The notes under the pieces are model-generated. The model was not told where the DNA came from. It saw nothing but the letters and a program-made list of their open reading frames with translations, and ran no database searches. A program made the translations under genes and the position numbers. Shown one piece after another: positions 24,876 to 34,896 of a stretch of 64,000 nt of DNA (its first letter is position 1; each line of letters opens with the position of its first letter). This DNA comes from Clostridia bacterium (GTDB lineage Bacteria > Bacillota > Clostridia > Oscillospirales > CAG-272): assembly GCA_017461765.1 (NCBI GenBank), contig JAFTXO010000033.1, positions 1-64,000 on the forward strand. The letters run 5' to 3'.

Positions 24876-25976
24876 TTAACCGAATATTCTTTCAAAAATA
24901 GATTTTTTATATTTTATACCGCTTACGTTTTCCGAAGCATAAATAGGCAGAGAAGCGATCTCTTCATTTCCTAAATAATAAACGATTCTTCCTACATGAT
25001 CGTTTTTCTTAACGGGTGCAAATAAAAACTGATCCGCCTCCAAAACTGCGCGAATATCGTTTTTTAACCCCTTTTTGAGTGTTACCGAAAGATCATCTCT
25101 GTTAGTACATAAAACGCTTGCTTTCGAGCCGTTTACGCAGCTCAAAGATATAGAATAATCACCTTTGCTTGCCAAATTTATAGATTCATATTGCTCAAAA
25201 CCGTAATTTAACATTTTTTTATGATCATTCCAATCGTTTGGAGCGTTTAAAGTTACACATACTAATTCAACACCGTCAACATTGGCACAAGAAACAAGAC
25301 AACGCCCGCTTTTTTTAGTAAATCCGGTTTTTATCCCAATAGCTCCGTCATATGAACGAAGAAGCTTATTGTGATTTACAAGCAATCTCGTTGATGAATC
25401 ATCAAGCGGAATATTTTTGGTTTTCGTTGAAACTATCTCCCTGAAAACAGGATTTTGCATAGCATAACGAGCAATCTTTGCAAGATCGTATGCGGTTGTA
25501 TAATGCTCATCATCGTCAAGTCCGTGCGGATTTGTGAAATTTGTATCAAAAGCACCAATTTTTTTTGATGTCTCGTTCATCATAGAAGCAAAATTTTCAA
25601 CACTTCCGCCGATCTCGTATGCAATAGCGGTCGCCGCATCGTTTGCACTCTCAAGCATAAGAGCATAAATAAGTTCCTTCAAAGTAAGCTTTTCTCCTGC
25701 TTTCAAATAGATAGAAGAGCCCTCAACGCCGACGCTTCGCTCGTCAATCGTAACTGTCTTTTCAAGATCTCCGTTTTCCAAAGCAACAATAGCGGTCATA
25801 ATTTTTGTAGTGCTTGCCATAGGCGCTTTAGAGGTCGAATTTTTTGCGTATACTATATCTCCGCTCTGACTCTCGATCAATATAGCGTATTTTGCCGAAA
25901 TATCAATAGCAAGGCTTGAAAAGCTAAGCAAAGACAAAAGAGAGATAGAGAAGAGAATAAATGTTATTTTTTTCAT
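24876..25976 (-). CDS. D-alanyl-D-alanine carboxypeptidase (DacF/DacB type, peptidase S11)
   Basis: It trims the terminal D-Ala from peptidoglycan stem peptides outside the membrane. The 366-residue protein has an N-terminal signal peptide, the SxxK active-site Ser in MASTTKIM near residue 55, SxN in ESANDAATA near 110, and KTG in GIKTGFTKKSGRCLV near 220, followed by the C-terminal beta domain of PBP5-like enzymes. Sporulation-type relatives occur in Clostridia, and a YtfJ gene is next door. Whether this is the vegetative or spore form cannot be told. Confidence 0.95.
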   Translation of the reverse strand: MKKITFILFSISLLSLLSFSSLAIDISAKYAILIESQSGDIVYAKNSTSKAPMASTTKIMTAIVALENGDLEKTVTIDERSVGVEGSSIYLKAGEKLTLKELIYALMLESANDAATAIAYEIGGSVENFASMMNETSKKIGAFDTNFTNPHGLDDDEHYTTAYDLAKIARYAMQNPVFREIVSTKTKNIPLDDSSTRLLVNHNKLLRSYDGAIGIKTGFTKKSGRCLVSCANVDGVELVCVTLNAPNDWNDHKKMLNYGFEQYESINLASKGDYSISLSCVNGSKASVLCTNRDDLSVTLKKGLKNDIRAVLEADQFLFAPVKKNDHVGRIVYYLGNEEIASLPIYASENVSGIKYKKSIFERIFG

Positions 25977-26061
25977 ACATCACCAAAAGGGACTGTAAAT
26001 TAACGCTTACGCGCATAATCCCAAGGTTAGTATGTTCATATAAAGACAGAAAAATTTTTGT

Positions 26062-26478
26062 TTATTCTTCCGTTTTTTCCGTAAATTCTTTTTTCTTTGT
26101 AAAAACTGATTTTATTCTTTCAAAAAGCTCGGGAGAATTTTCAACAATGCCCAAAAATTGAACGATAGGATCAGTAGGCTCTTGATTTACGTTGAGAAAA
26201 TCTACTTTACCGTTTGGCTCAATCACCAAAAATCCAACAGGAGAAACAGTAACTCCAGTTCCGCCGCCACCGCCGAAATTTTTGCTTTGAGATGTGTTTC
26301 TTTTTCCAAAAAAATCAACTCCGCCGCTTGCTAAGCCGACAAATACCTTAGAAACGGGAATTATGACAGTTCCGCTGTCAGTATTTATAGGAGTTCCCGT
26401 AACGGTATTTGCATCAAGCATAGTCTTGACATTTTCAAGAGCAGTTTGAATTATTTCGCTTTGCTTGGATTCTTCCAT
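26062..26478 (-). CDS. ytfJ: Sporulation/germination protein YtfJ (GerW family)
   Basis: The 138-residue protein has the family pattern: NVKTMLDANTVTGTPI near residue 18, TVIIPVSKVFVGLASGG, a glycine-rich turn FGGGGGTGVTV near 75, and the conserved VSPVGFLVIE. Relatives are needed for normal spore germination in Bacillus and are found in spore-forming Clostridia. The start at 26478 has GGAGAA; a slightly longer frame to 26496 overlaps the upstream gene. It follows a DUF2953 gene, a standard neighbour. Confidence 0.92.
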   Translation of the reverse strand: MEESKQSEIIQTALENVKTMLDANTVTGTPINTDSGTVIIPVSKVFVGLASGGVDFFGKRNTSQSKNFGGGGGTGVTVSPVGFLVIEPNGKVDFLNVNQEPTDPIVQFLGIVENSPELFERIKSVFTKKKEFTEKTEE

Positions 26479-26492
26479 AATATTCTCCATTC

Positions 26493-27071
26493 TCAAATAT
26501 ATAAATATAAGCGTTTAAGTGCCTCTAATATAGGCAAACGCATAGTTATCGATGCATTAAAATGCGATTTTTGTGATATATAATTCGGGGTTATAACAAT
26601 GTTTTTTAAAGAAGAGAGGTCTATATTTGATATTTCATCGAGAAATCCCACAAAATAAGCAACACTTTGAACAACTGCGTTGTGAGCAAATGTGACCGCT
26701 ACCGCGTCTTTTCCACCAATGTTAATATCGAGCTTTGAAATTTTAAAGGTTACACAGTCGATAAGATGCTTTGTAAGAAGCTCCGAAAGCTCTTTGAATT
26801 CCTCTAAAAGATCTATTATATCCTCATAAAAAAGCTCATTGTTTTCGATAACCTTTTCTGACGGAATATCGCTTTCATGATAATGATCGAATTTTTCTTT
26901 GAGAAATTTATGCTTTCTGAAAAGACGGATCTTTATAAAGCCGAACTGAGTATAGCACCTTATATGCTTATCGTAAATAATATGAACGCTTGCACAAGAA
27001 GACAAAACGATGACGACAGTAAGCAGAAGTATGGCAACTGCGATCAATAATATAATCAGCCATATAGGCAT
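26493..27071 (-). CDS. DUF2953 domain protein
   Basis: A 192-residue protein with one N-terminal membrane helix (about residues 4-27), a charged middle region, and a C-terminal half with conserved GGKDAVAVTFAHNAVVQSV near 118. DUF2953 proteins are found beside ytfJ and scpB in spore-formers. No biochemical role is established. The scpB-DUF2953-ytfJ order suggests a sporulation-linked role, which is inference. Confidence 0.85.
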   Translation of the reverse strand: MPIWLIILLIAVAILLLTVVIVLSSCASVHIIYDKHIRCYTQFGFIKIRLFRKHKFLKEKFDHYHESDIPSEKVIENNELFYEDIIDLLEEFKELSELLTKHLIDCVTFKISKLDINIGGKDAVAVTFAHNAVVQSVAYFVGFLDEISNIDLSSLKNIVITPNYISQKSHFNASITMRLPILEALKRLYLYI

Positions 27072-27097
27072 ATTATCATCTCCGTTCTGAAAAATTG

Positions 27098-27721
27098 TTA
27101 TTCCTGAGCTACCTCAGCCTCGTTCTCCGAGCCTTCGCTTTGATTGAGATCGATATCCATAGGTATGATCTCTCCCTCGTTTTTGAGCCTTGGAATATCA
27201 ACGTAGGGAAGCTGCTCAAGCGTCTCTATACCGAAGCATCTTAAAAAGGTTGGGGTAGTGCGGTAAAGATTAGGTCTTCCCGGTACATCAAGACGTCCGC
27301 AAACCTCAATAAGATTTTTTTCGCAAAGATTTCCTACAATGTAAGCACTGTCTACCTTTCGTACAGTATCGATAAATGTACGCGTTACAGGCTCATTATA
27401 AGCGATTATTGCCAGAACCTCGAGCGATGAAGCAGATAAATTTCCGCCTTTCCTTATACCGAGCGCTTCTTTTATGTAGGGAAGAAATTGCTCCTTTGTA
27501 CAAAGCTGACACGAGCTTTCGAAGCAGAGAAGCATAATTCCTCTTTTATCGTTTTCATTGTATTTTTCGGCAAAGGCCTTTACTTTTTTCTTTATTTGAG
27601 ATTCCGAATATCCCAAAGCCTCTGCAAGCTTCGAGTAATTCATAGGATGTCCCGCTGCGAACAAAATTGCCTCGATAGCTTTTTCCAAATCTTTAGTTTC
27701 GACCTTTTGAATGTTATCCAT
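27098..27721 (-). CDS. scpB: Segregation and condensation protein B
   Basis: Part of the SMC-ScpA-ScpB condensin complex that compacts and segregates the chromosome. The 207-residue protein contains two winged helices: EAILFAAGHPMNYSKLAEAL near residue 15 and SSLEVLAIIAYNEPVTRTFI near 97, with the family block GRPNLYRTTPTFLRCFGI near 150. It overlaps scpA by eight bases. Confidence 0.97.
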   Translation of the reverse strand: MDNIQKVETKDLEKAIEAILFAAGHPMNYSKLAEALGYSESQIKKKVKAFAEKYNENDKRGIMLLCFESSCQLCTKEQFLPYIKEALGIRKGGNLSASSLEVLAIIAYNEPVTRTFIDTVRKVDSAYIVGNLCEKNLIEVCGRLDVPGRPNLYRTTPTFLRCFGIETLEQLPYVDIPRLKNEGEIIPMDIDLNQSEGSENEAEVAQE

Positions 27722-28496
27722 TGTTTTCTACCTCTGCATTTCTGATCTTTCCTGAGAACAGCTCAATATAAATGTCCTTTTGAAGATCAATAACGCCTGT
27801 TTCCGTAAACTCTATTTCCTCTTCCTTGATAAAAATTCTTCCTGACTTGAGCATTTCAAGCAAAGCCATAAATGTAGCCACCAGCTCGTGCTTTGTTGCG
27901 ATACCTTCAAAGCTTTTCATAACGTTTACTCTGCCGTTATTTATCAAAAGTATTCTTAGAATAGCGAAAACCCTTTCGTTTACCGATACGGTACGCGTGC
28001 TTATAAGTGGCTTTATTTTCTCGGAAGCCTCTTCATCGGTTATTTGTATACTGTTCATAACCCTTGTGAAGGCTATTGAAAGAAGATTTATGTCATGCTC
28101 CGCAACGTAAGAGCGGTCAACCGATATTTCATCAGTATCCTTTACCATTCTTCCGTTGTACATAGCATACATTCCGCCAAGCTTTTGAGAAGCCTCCTTG
28201 GCTCTTTGATATTCCAACAAAGCAGCAGCAAGAGCTTCTCTCGGATCTTCCTCATCTTCGCTGATTTTCGGTAAGAGGATCTTGCTTTTTATGTACATAA
28301 GCTCAGATGCCATAACTATAAATTCAGCAGAAAGCTCAATGTTCATAGACTGCATATTGTTTATATATTCCATATATTGATCGCAGATCAAGGATATCTG
28401 AATATCCTCGATATTCATCTTGTTTTTGGAAATAAGGGAGAGCAATAGGTCAAGAGGTCCTTCAAATTGCTCGATTTTATAAACGATTTGTTCCAT
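27714..28496 (-). CDS. scpA: Segregation and condensation protein A
   Basis: The kleisin that bridges SMC heads and binds ScpB. The 260-residue protein has the N-terminal block FEGPLDLLLSLISKNKMNI near residue 9, VMASELMYIKSKILLPK near 60, and a C-terminal winged helix. The scpA-scpB overlap indicates coupled translation. The smc gene is not in the window. Confidence 0.97.
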   Translation of the reverse strand: MEQIVYKIEQFEGPLDLLLSLISKNKMNIEDIQISLICDQYMEYINNMQSMNIELSAEFIVMASELMYIKSKILLPKISEDEEDPREALAAALLEYQRAKEASQKLGGMYAMYNGRMVKDTDEISVDRSYVAEHDINLLSIAFTRVMNSIQITDEEASEKIKPLISTRTVSVNERVFAILRILLINNGRVNVMKSFEGIATKHELVATFMALLEMLKSGRIFIKEEEIEFTETGVIDLQKDIYIELFSGKIRNAEVENNG

Positions 28497-28503
28497 TTAT
28501 ACC

Positions 28504-29178
28504 TCAAAAAATAAAAGAGAATAGTGACATAAACCCATTGAAAACAAGGTTTACGATATACGAAAGTCCGCCTGTGATATGTCCTCCCAACCATCTTGAA
28601 TCAAGAAGCCACAGGGCGAAAAATCCAAGAGCGATCTCTCTTTCGTAGCGCATGATGCTAAAATAAATTCTTTCCGGCAGAAATACCATAAAGATTCTTG
28701 AGCCATCGAGTGGCGGCAAAGGAATAAGGTTGAATATAGCCAAAGAAATATTGAGCCATGCAAAATAAAAGAAAAACTCTAAAATAATAAATACGAGCCA
28801 ATAAGTGATCTTATTTACTTCAACTCCTCTGAATATAAAAAGAACAATGGAATAAAGCAAGCAGCCGATAAAACCGAGTAAAAGATTTGTCACAGGGCCA
28901 GCAAGAGCGGAAAGCGCCATGCCCCTCTTTGGATTTTTAAAATATCGGGTATTTATCGGTACAGGTCTTGCCCATCCGAAGTGAAACAAGATCAATGAAA
29001 TAGCGCCGAAGATGTCAATATGTCTCATAGGGTTGAGAGATAAACGACCGTTAATTTTGGCAGTCGGATCTCCTAATTTATAAGCAACAAACCCGTGTGC
29101 ACATTCATGAAACGTAAGCGCTATCAAAACAACGGGAACTGTAATAATAAGACTTACAAGATCAGCAATATCAAACAC
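28504..29178 (-). CDS. Site-2 protease-like membrane metalloprotease (peptidase M50)
   Basis: The 224-residue integral membrane protein carries the zinc motif HECAH (HExxH) in the first helix near residue 24, the block RLSLNPMRHIDIFGAISLI near 45, and the third ligand region NLIPLPPLDGSRI near 160. Such short M50 proteins lie beside scpA in many Firmicutes. Substrate unknown. It starts just after engB and ends seven bases before scpA. Confidence 0.93.
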   Translation of the reverse strand: MFDIADLVSLIITVPVVLIALTFHECAHGFVAYKLGDPTAKINGRLSLNPMRHIDIFGAISLILFHFGWARPVPINTRYFKNPKRGMALSALAGPVTNLLLGFIGCLLYSIVLFIFRGVEVNKITYWLVFIILEFFFYFAWLNISLAIFNLIPLPPLDGSRIFMVFLPERIYFSIMRYEREIALGFFALWLLDSRWLGGHITGGLSYIVNLVFNGFMSLFSFIF

Positions 29179-29180
29179 TG

Positions 29181-29783
29181 TTATTTCTCCGCATATTTAA
29201 ATATTTCGTTCCAAACATCATCCTTGCCCTCGCGTGTTTCGGATGAAAAGAGAATTATCGTTGTTCCTTCTCTTAAAACAGGATTTGAAACGAGCTTTTC
29301 AACGGAATTTTTTCTTTCCGTTTTGTTAAGCTTATCTACCTTGGTAGCAGCTATAATGTATGGAACATCTGCCTCGTTCATATACGAGATCATATCAAGA
29401 TCGTCCTTTGTATACCCGGTTCTTGAATCCACGAGCTGAATAACAAGCTTCAAAAGGTCAATATTGGGGTTTTTTGTAAAGTAACCGTCAACCAGATTTG
29501 ACCATATAGCCTGCTCGGAAGCTGTTCTTTTAGCATATCCGTATCCGGGTAAATCAACCAAAAAAAGCTTTGAATCTATATCATAAAAGTTTACGGTTAT
29601 CGTCTTTCCGGGAGTACTGCTTACTCTTGCAAGAGATTTTCTGTTGAGAAGAGTATTTATAAGCGAGCTTTTTCCAACATTGGATCTTCCCGAAAAAGCG
29701 ACCTGCGGGATAGGATTACGCAAAAACTGAGAAGCCTTTCCCGCACTTATTTTTAAAGTGACATTGTTTGTGTTTATTTTCAT
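29181..29783 (-). CDS. engB: Ribosome biogenesis GTPase YsxC/EngB
   Basis: A GTPase needed for 50S subunit maturation. The 200-residue protein has G1 GRSNVGKSS near residue 33, G3 DLPGYG near 78, G4 TKVD near 147 and G5 SSE near 178, with the family start QVAFSGRSNVGKSSLINTLL. It lies directly downstream of lon, the same order as in Bacillus. Confidence 0.97.
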   Translation of the reverse strand: MKINTNNVTLKISAGKASQFLRNPIPQVAFSGRSNVGKSSLINTLLNRKSLARVSSTPGKTITVNFYDIDSKLFLVDLPGYGYAKRTASEQAIWSNLVDGYFTKNPNIDLLKLVIQLVDSRTGYTKDDLDMISYMNEADVPYIIAATKVDKLNKTERKNSVEKLVSNPVLREGTTIILFSSETREGKDDVWNEIFKYAEK

Positions 29784-29788
29784 TTAAT

Positions 29789-32158
29789 TCACCTGCTGGT
29801 AGCATATTGGCTGATGATGGCTATAACCTCTTCGCTTGAAAGCGCCGCATCCAAAACATCAAAAACAGTTTTGCAAGGAATAAATTTGACATTTTCCTTT
29901 ACAGTAGGGTCAAGCTCCGCAATATCCTTGATATTTCCGTAAGGAATGATGATATTTGTAACACCTGCGGAATATGCGGCAAGAGTTTTTTCCTTAAGAC
30001 CTCCGATAGGCAATACCTTTCCTCTTAAGGTTATCTCACCTGTCATTGAAATATCACGTTTTACCGCACGTGATGTAAGAACGCTTATAAGAGCAGTAGC
30101 CATTGTAACTCCTGCACTTGGTCCGTCCTTTGGAACTGCACCCTCGGGAACGTGTATATGAATATCATTGTTGGCATAAAAATCGGGATTTATTCCGAGC
30201 TTTTCGGCATTTTCTCTGATAAAGCTGATCGCTATCTCGGCAGATTCCTTCATAACATCGCCAAGACTTCCGGTAAGCTGTAATTTTCCGGTTCCCTTCA
30301 TAACCGATGCCTCAATCTTTAAAAGATCTCCGCCGATAGACGTATAAGCCATTCCGTTTACGACGCCGACGGAATCGGTTTCATCGATTTTTTCCGGCTC
30401 GAATTTTTTAGCTCCGAGATATGAGGAAATGTTGCTTGAATCTATAGAAACGCTCTTTACTCCGTTTTCAACAATATCCTTTGCGGCTTTTCTGCAAAGA
30501 GAAGCTATCTCGCGCTCAAGATTACGAACACCGGCTTCGGCAGTGTAGGAATCGATAATATCATAAATAGCGCTATCGCTTATCTTGAACGATCTCTTTG
30601 TAAGACCATGTCTTTTAAGTTGCTTTGCTATAAGATGATCCTTTGCAATATTGAGCTTTTCCCTTCTTGTATAGGATGAAAGCTCTATTATCTCCATTCT
30701 GTCAATGAGCGGAGCGGGAATAGATGAAAGTGTATTTGCGGTTGCGATAAACATACAACGCGAAAGATCAACGTCCATCTCAACAAAGTGATCTCTGAAT
30801 GCCTTGTTTTGCTCGGAATCGAGAACCTCAAGCATAGCAGATGCGGGATCGCCTCGTGAATCCGAAGTCATTTTATCGATCTCATCAAGCACCATAAGAG
30901 GATTTGAGGTTTTGCATTCTATAAGAGCGTTGATAATTCTTCCGGGCATAGCTCCGACATATGTTTTTCTGTGACCTCTTATGTCCGCTTCGTCTCTTAT
31001 GCCGCCAAGAGATACGCGAACGTATTTTCTTTTTAGCGCTTTTGCTACGGAAGCGCAAAGAGAAGTCTTACCTACACCCGGAGGGCCTACAAGACATATG
31101 ATTTGATTTTTTATATCAGGATTTAATTCCTTTACCGCAATAAACTCAAGAATTCTTTCCTTTACCTTCTGAAGACCGTAGTGATCGGCATCGAGAATTT
31201 TTCTTGCAGCCTTTACATCGTTTGTATCCTTTGAAAATTTGCCAAAGGGTATCTCAAGACAGGTCTCAAGATAGGTACGCAAAACATTTGCTTCAGGTGT
31301 GCCGAATGGAGTTTTGTTGAACTTATAAAGCTCTTTAAGCAATTTTTCCTCTACTTTTTTAGGGAAGTGCTTTGAAACTATTGCTTCGAATAATTCTTCT
31401 GAATCACTTTGAGAATCGTTTCCAAGCTCGTTTTGAATTACCTTAAGCTGTTCTCTTAAGAAGAATTCCTTTTGATTTTCTTCCATTTTTGCCTGAGTTT
31501 TCTTGCGTATTTGTGCCTCAAGGCGCATAACATATGACTCTCTTGCGAGAATTTCAATAAGCGTCTCGGCTCTTTTGTATTTGTCGAAAATTTCAAGAAT
31601 AGTCTGCTTGTCTTCATTCTTTATGAGAATGTTAGCCGCAGTAAAATCGCTTAAAAATCCGATATCTCGAATAAGAGCGGATTTTGATATGAAATCATTG
31701 GCGGGAGAGTTAAAGAAAGCAACGAGCTTGTCAATACTTTGTCTAAGTCTCCTTAAAAGAGCCTCTTCACGAGCAGAAGGAAAGTTTTCTATCCTTAAGT
31801 CCTTTGAAATAAGATCGCAAACATAGAAGCCGCCCGAGGTCTCTACCTTTTGAATTTCGGCACGGCAAAAGCCTTCCATAACAGCCTTCAAAGAGCCGTC
31901 GTTTCCCTTGATTATTTGCTTTATTTTAGCACAAACGCCAACATTATAAATGTTGGAGATTATTTTTTCTTCGTTTGAAGGGTCTTTTTGAGCAACGAGA
32001 AAAACGAAAGAGCCGGATTTTTGGGCATATTCGACTGCCGCCTTCGAAAAAGGACGGGCAAACTCAAGACTTACAGGAACGCCGGGAAAGGCAACAACGC
32101 CCTTAAGTGGGATCATAGGTAAAGTGAATTTTTCACAAATTTCGTTATATGTAGTCAT
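29789..32158 (-). CDS. lon: ATP-dependent protease Lon
   Basis: A cytosolic AAA+ serine protease that degrades misfolded and regulatory proteins. The 789 residues comprise the N-terminal substrate domain (LPMIPLKGVVAFPGVPVSL near residue 14), Walker A GPPGVGKTSL near 355, Walker B VLDEIDK near 420, and the catalytic Ser in PKDGPSAGVTMATAL near 680 with the Lys in the following helix. The start at 32158 has AAAGGA; an open frame to 32236 adds 26 non-family residues. First gene of the long minus-strand run. Confidence 0.97.
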   Translation of the reverse strand: MTTYNEICEKFTLPMIPLKGVVAFPGVPVSLEFARPFSKAAVEYAQKSGSFVFLVAQKDPSNEEKIISNIYNVGVCAKIKQIIKGNDGSLKAVMEGFCRAEIQKVETSGGFYVCDLISKDLRIENFPSAREEALLRRLRQSIDKLVAFFNSPANDFISKSALIRDIGFLSDFTAANILIKNEDKQTILEIFDKYKRAETLIEILARESYVMRLEAQIRKKTQAKMEENQKEFFLREQLKVIQNELGNDSQSDSEELFEAIVSKHFPKKVEEKLLKELYKFNKTPFGTPEANVLRTYLETCLEIPFGKFSKDTNDVKAARKILDADHYGLQKVKERILEFIAVKELNPDIKNQIICLVGPPGVGKTSLCASVAKALKRKYVRVSLGGIRDEADIRGHRKTYVGAMPGRIINALIECKTSNPLMVLDEIDKMTSDSRGDPASAMLEVLDSEQNKAFRDHFVEMDVDLSRCMFIATANTLSSIPAPLIDRMEIIELSSYTRREKLNIAKDHLIAKQLKRHGLTKRSFKISDSAIYDIIDSYTAEAGVRNLEREIASLCRKAAKDIVENGVKSVSIDSSNISSYLGAKKFEPEKIDETDSVGVVNGMAYTSIGGDLLKIEASVMKGTGKLQLTGSLGDVMKESAEIAISFIRENAEKLGINPDFYANNDIHIHVPEGAVPKDGPSAGVTMATALISVLTSRAVKRDISMTGEITLRGKVLPIGGLKEKTLAAYSAGVTNIIIPYGNIKDIAELDPTVKENVKFIPCKTVFDVLDAALSSEEVIAIISQYATSR

Positions 32159-32274
32159 TAGATATCCTTTCGTGCGGATATGCAAAAATTGGGCTAAGCA
32201 TACCGCTTCAAAGTACAGTATATCATAAAATCGCATAAATTTCTATAATATTTTAAAAATAAAATAAAAAATAT

Positions 32275-32303
32275 TTGACTTAATAGCGCTTATGATGTAA
32301 AAT
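32275..32303 (+). promoter_or_regulatory. Promoter of the GNAT-rqcH unit
   Basis: TTGACT (32275-32280), 17 bases, TAAAAT (32298-32303). Confidence 0.82.
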
Positions 32304-32325
32304 AGAATGGAAGGAGTGTGAGAAT

Positions 32326-32997
32326 GTGATTGAACTTGAAGATGCAGAGCTTGAAAAAAAGCTTTTTTCTGCTAACGCGGAAACACTTGTGCCTATTGAG
32401 ATTACTCTTGATAAAAACGGTCTTAGAATATGCTCTTTTAATAAAACTCTTGATATTGCAAAGGAGTTTAAAAAAAGATTTTCATGCGCTCCCTTTTCTA
32501 AGGAGGCTATAGCCTTTCTTGAAGAAAGTATGCTTCCTTTAATAACATCGTGGAAGTATTTTACCGATGATTACTTTCCGAAACACATATATACATTTTT
32601 GGCAAGCTCGGTATCAGACGATCTTATATTGCCGTCAACGGTTTTTGTAAAATCAATTGAAAAATATGAAAATCTTACCGAATACGAGCTTGAAGGAAAC
32701 GACGACGGATATTTTGTTACCGTTTTGGAAAATAAGATAGTTTCGGTGTGCGAAATAAATGTATCCGATGCGTTTATAAACGCTAAGGAGATAAATGTAT
32801 ATACAAACGAAAATTACAGAAAAAAAGGCTATGGTGTATCAAATGTTATGGCTATGACGAAGTATCTTTTATCAAAAGGAGAAAAAGTTGCTTATACAGC
32901 GCCTAAGGATAATATAGCGTCACAAAAGGTCGCAAAAAAGTGCGGCTTTGACAAAATAAGCGAGACGTATTATTACATTTGTTACAGGGAGGAGTAA
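32326..32997 (+). CDS. GNAT-family N-acetyltransferase
   Basis: A 223-residue protein with a C-terminal GNAT domain: EINVYTNENYRKKGYGVSNV near residue 152 is the acetyl-CoA loop (R-K-K-G-Y-G), and NIASQKVAKKCGF near 200 is the final helix motif. The N-terminal 100 residues are unassigned. GTG start with AAGGAG upstream; an ATG overlapping it is out of frame. It precedes rqcH by one base, so they form an operon. Substrate unknown. Confidence 0.88.
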   Translation: MIELEDAELEKKLFSANAETLVPIEITLDKNGLRICSFNKTLDIAKEFKKRFSCAPFSKEAIAFLEESMLPLITSWKYFTDDYFPKHIYTFLASSVSDDLILPSTVFVKSIEKYENLTEYELEGNDDGYFVTVLENKIVSVCEINVSDAFINAKEINVYTNENYRKKGYGVSNVMAMTKYLLSKGEKVAYTAPKDNIASQKVAKKCGFDKISETYYYICYREE

Positions 32998-32998
32998 T

Positions 32999-34747
32999 AT
33001 GGCATACGATGCAGGTATGCTTCATTTGATAATTGAAGAGATAAAATCAAAGGAAGTTTGTAAGGTTGAAAAAATATATCAGCCGTCAAATGACGAAATA
33101 GTATTTTTGCTCCGTTCAAAAACGGAAAGCCTGAGGCTTCTTATAAATGTCGGTTCGAATTATCCCAGAATGAACTTTACCAAAAATCAAACAGAGAATC
33201 CGATAAAAGCACCGATGTTTTGTATGCTTTTGAGAAAGCATCTTGCAGGAGCAAAGCTTTTGGGTGCAACACAATACGGATATGACCGTGCGTGCGAGCT
33301 TGAATTTGAAGCATACGACGATATGGGCTTTAAATCAAAAAAATATATAATTTGCGAGATAATGGGCAAATACAGTAATCTTATACTGACCGACGCAGAT
33401 AAAAAAATAATATCACCGTTAAAATCAGTGGACCTTACGACAAGTACTCAAAGACCTGTTTTGGCAGGAATGAAGTATGAGCTTCCGCCAAAGCAAGACA
33501 AAAATGATCCCTTGAATATATCAAAAGAGGAATTTTTCCGCATTTTTGAAAACGCAAGTAAGGAAATGAAATGCGATAAATTTATAATGTCGCATTTTAT
33601 GGGAATTGCCCAAAGTACCGCAAGACAGCTTGCATACAGTGCAGCGGGATCGATTGACGCCATCCTTTGCGATATAGAGAAAATTAAGCTTTCCGAAAAA
33701 TTTGAACGACTTATAAATACTATAAAAAATAACTTAGCCGAGCCGACTCTTGTTGTAGATAGTCAAGGCGGTACGGTTGAATATTCTTATTTTCCGCTTG
33801 AATTTTACGGAAAAGATTATAAAAACGAAAAATTTGAAACCTTTAGCGAGCTTATCGATAATTTCTATGCAAAAAGGAGCAAAAACGAACGCATAAGACA
33901 GAAATCATCCGATATTTTCAAGCTTCTTACCAATGCGGAAAACAGAATAATAAGGAAGGTCGCTATTCAGACAGAAGAGCTTGAAAAAACAGAGGAAAGC
34001 GAGCAATATAAGCTTTATGCCGATCTTATAACGGCAAATATTTATCTTATGAAAAAGGGCATGACAAGCATAGAGGTCGTAAATTATTATGACGAAAGCT
34101 GTGCAAGCGTGAAAATCCCACTTGATAATCGCTTGACTCCTGCTCAAAATGCTCAAAGATATTATAAAAAGTATAGTAAGGCTAAGACCGCAAAAATCGA
34201 GATTGCTAAGCAGATAGAGCTTGCGCGTGCGGAAAAGGAATATATTGAAACGGTTTTTGAATCTCTTACAAAGGCTGAAACCGAGAGCGATCTTAACGAA
34301 ATAAGAGACGAGCTTTATCACAGCGGATACGCGTCAAGAATGAAAAATTACAGCGCATCCAAATCACAAGCTCCAAAACCGCTTAAATTCAAAACAAGCA
34401 GCGGATACACAGTCCTTTGCGGAAAAAATAACAAACAAAACGATTATATAACGACAAAGCTTTCGTCAAAGCTTGATTGGTGGTTTCATGTAAAAAATCT
34501 TCCGGGCTCTCACGTTCTTATGCAATCAAACGGGGAAGAACCCTCTGAAAAGGATTTTACCGAGGCTGCCGAAATTGCCGCGTATTACTCAAAGGCTGAG
34601 GGCGATAATATAGCCGTTGACTATACGCAGATAAAGCATATAAAAAAACCGTCGGGCTCGAAGCCGGGATTTGTTATTTATCACGTCAATTGGACAGCGT
34701 TTGTTACTCCTGACGAGAAAAAGATAAACTCACTGCTCGAAAAATAG
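32999..34747 (+). CDS. rqcH: Rqc2-homologue RqcH (NFACT protein, ribosome quality control)
   Basis: It recruits tRNA-Ala to stalled 50S subunits and extends nascent chains with alanine tails for degradation. The 582-residue protein has NFACT-N (YDAGMLHLIIEEIKSKEVCK near residue 3, FCMLLRKHLAGAKL near 72), a central coiled coil (about 290-430) and NFACT-R with DWWFHVKNLPGSHVLM near 495. Older annotation calls it a fibronectin-binding protein. GGGAGG precedes the start. Confidence 0.95.
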   Translation: MAYDAGMLHLIIEEIKSKEVCKVEKIYQPSNDEIVFLLRSKTESLRLLINVGSNYPRMNFTKNQTENPIKAPMFCMLLRKHLAGAKLLGATQYGYDRACELEFEAYDDMGFKSKKYIICEIMGKYSNLILTDADKKIISPLKSVDLTTSTQRPVLAGMKYELPPKQDKNDPLNISKEEFFRIFENASKEMKCDKFIMSHFMGIAQSTARQLAYSAAGSIDAILCDIEKIKLSEKFERLINTIKNNLAEPTLVVDSQGGTVEYSYFPLEFYGKDYKNEKFETFSELIDNFYAKRSKNERIRQKSSDIFKLLTNAENRIIRKVAIQTEELEKTEESEQYKLYADLITANIYLMKKGMTSIEVVNYYDESCASVKIPLDNRLTPAQNAQRYYKKYSKAKTAKIEIAKQIELARAEKEYIETVFESLTKAETESDLNEIRDELYHSGYASRMKNYSASKSQAPKPLKFKTSSGYTVLCGKNNKQNDYITTKLSSKLDWWFHVKNLPGSHVLMQSNGEEPSEKDFTEAAEIAAYYSKAEGDNIAVDYTQIKHIKKPSGSKPGFVIYHVNWTAFVTPDEKKINSLLEK

Positions 34748-34896
34748 AGTGAATATCAAATAAAAAAATATATAGACAGATTTTATTCTCATAAATAATG
34801 AGCACTCACCTTTGATATCGGCGTCTACCGTGACGCAAAATTTGACGAAAAACATATATAAGCATTAAACTTAAGAGAGAATTTATAAAAGAAAAA

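Noticed and set aside
32159-32240. Sigma-A or stress promoter for lon
   Set aside because: TATACT is present near 32218 on the minus strand, but the -35 is poor and no CtsR or HrcA operator is visible.
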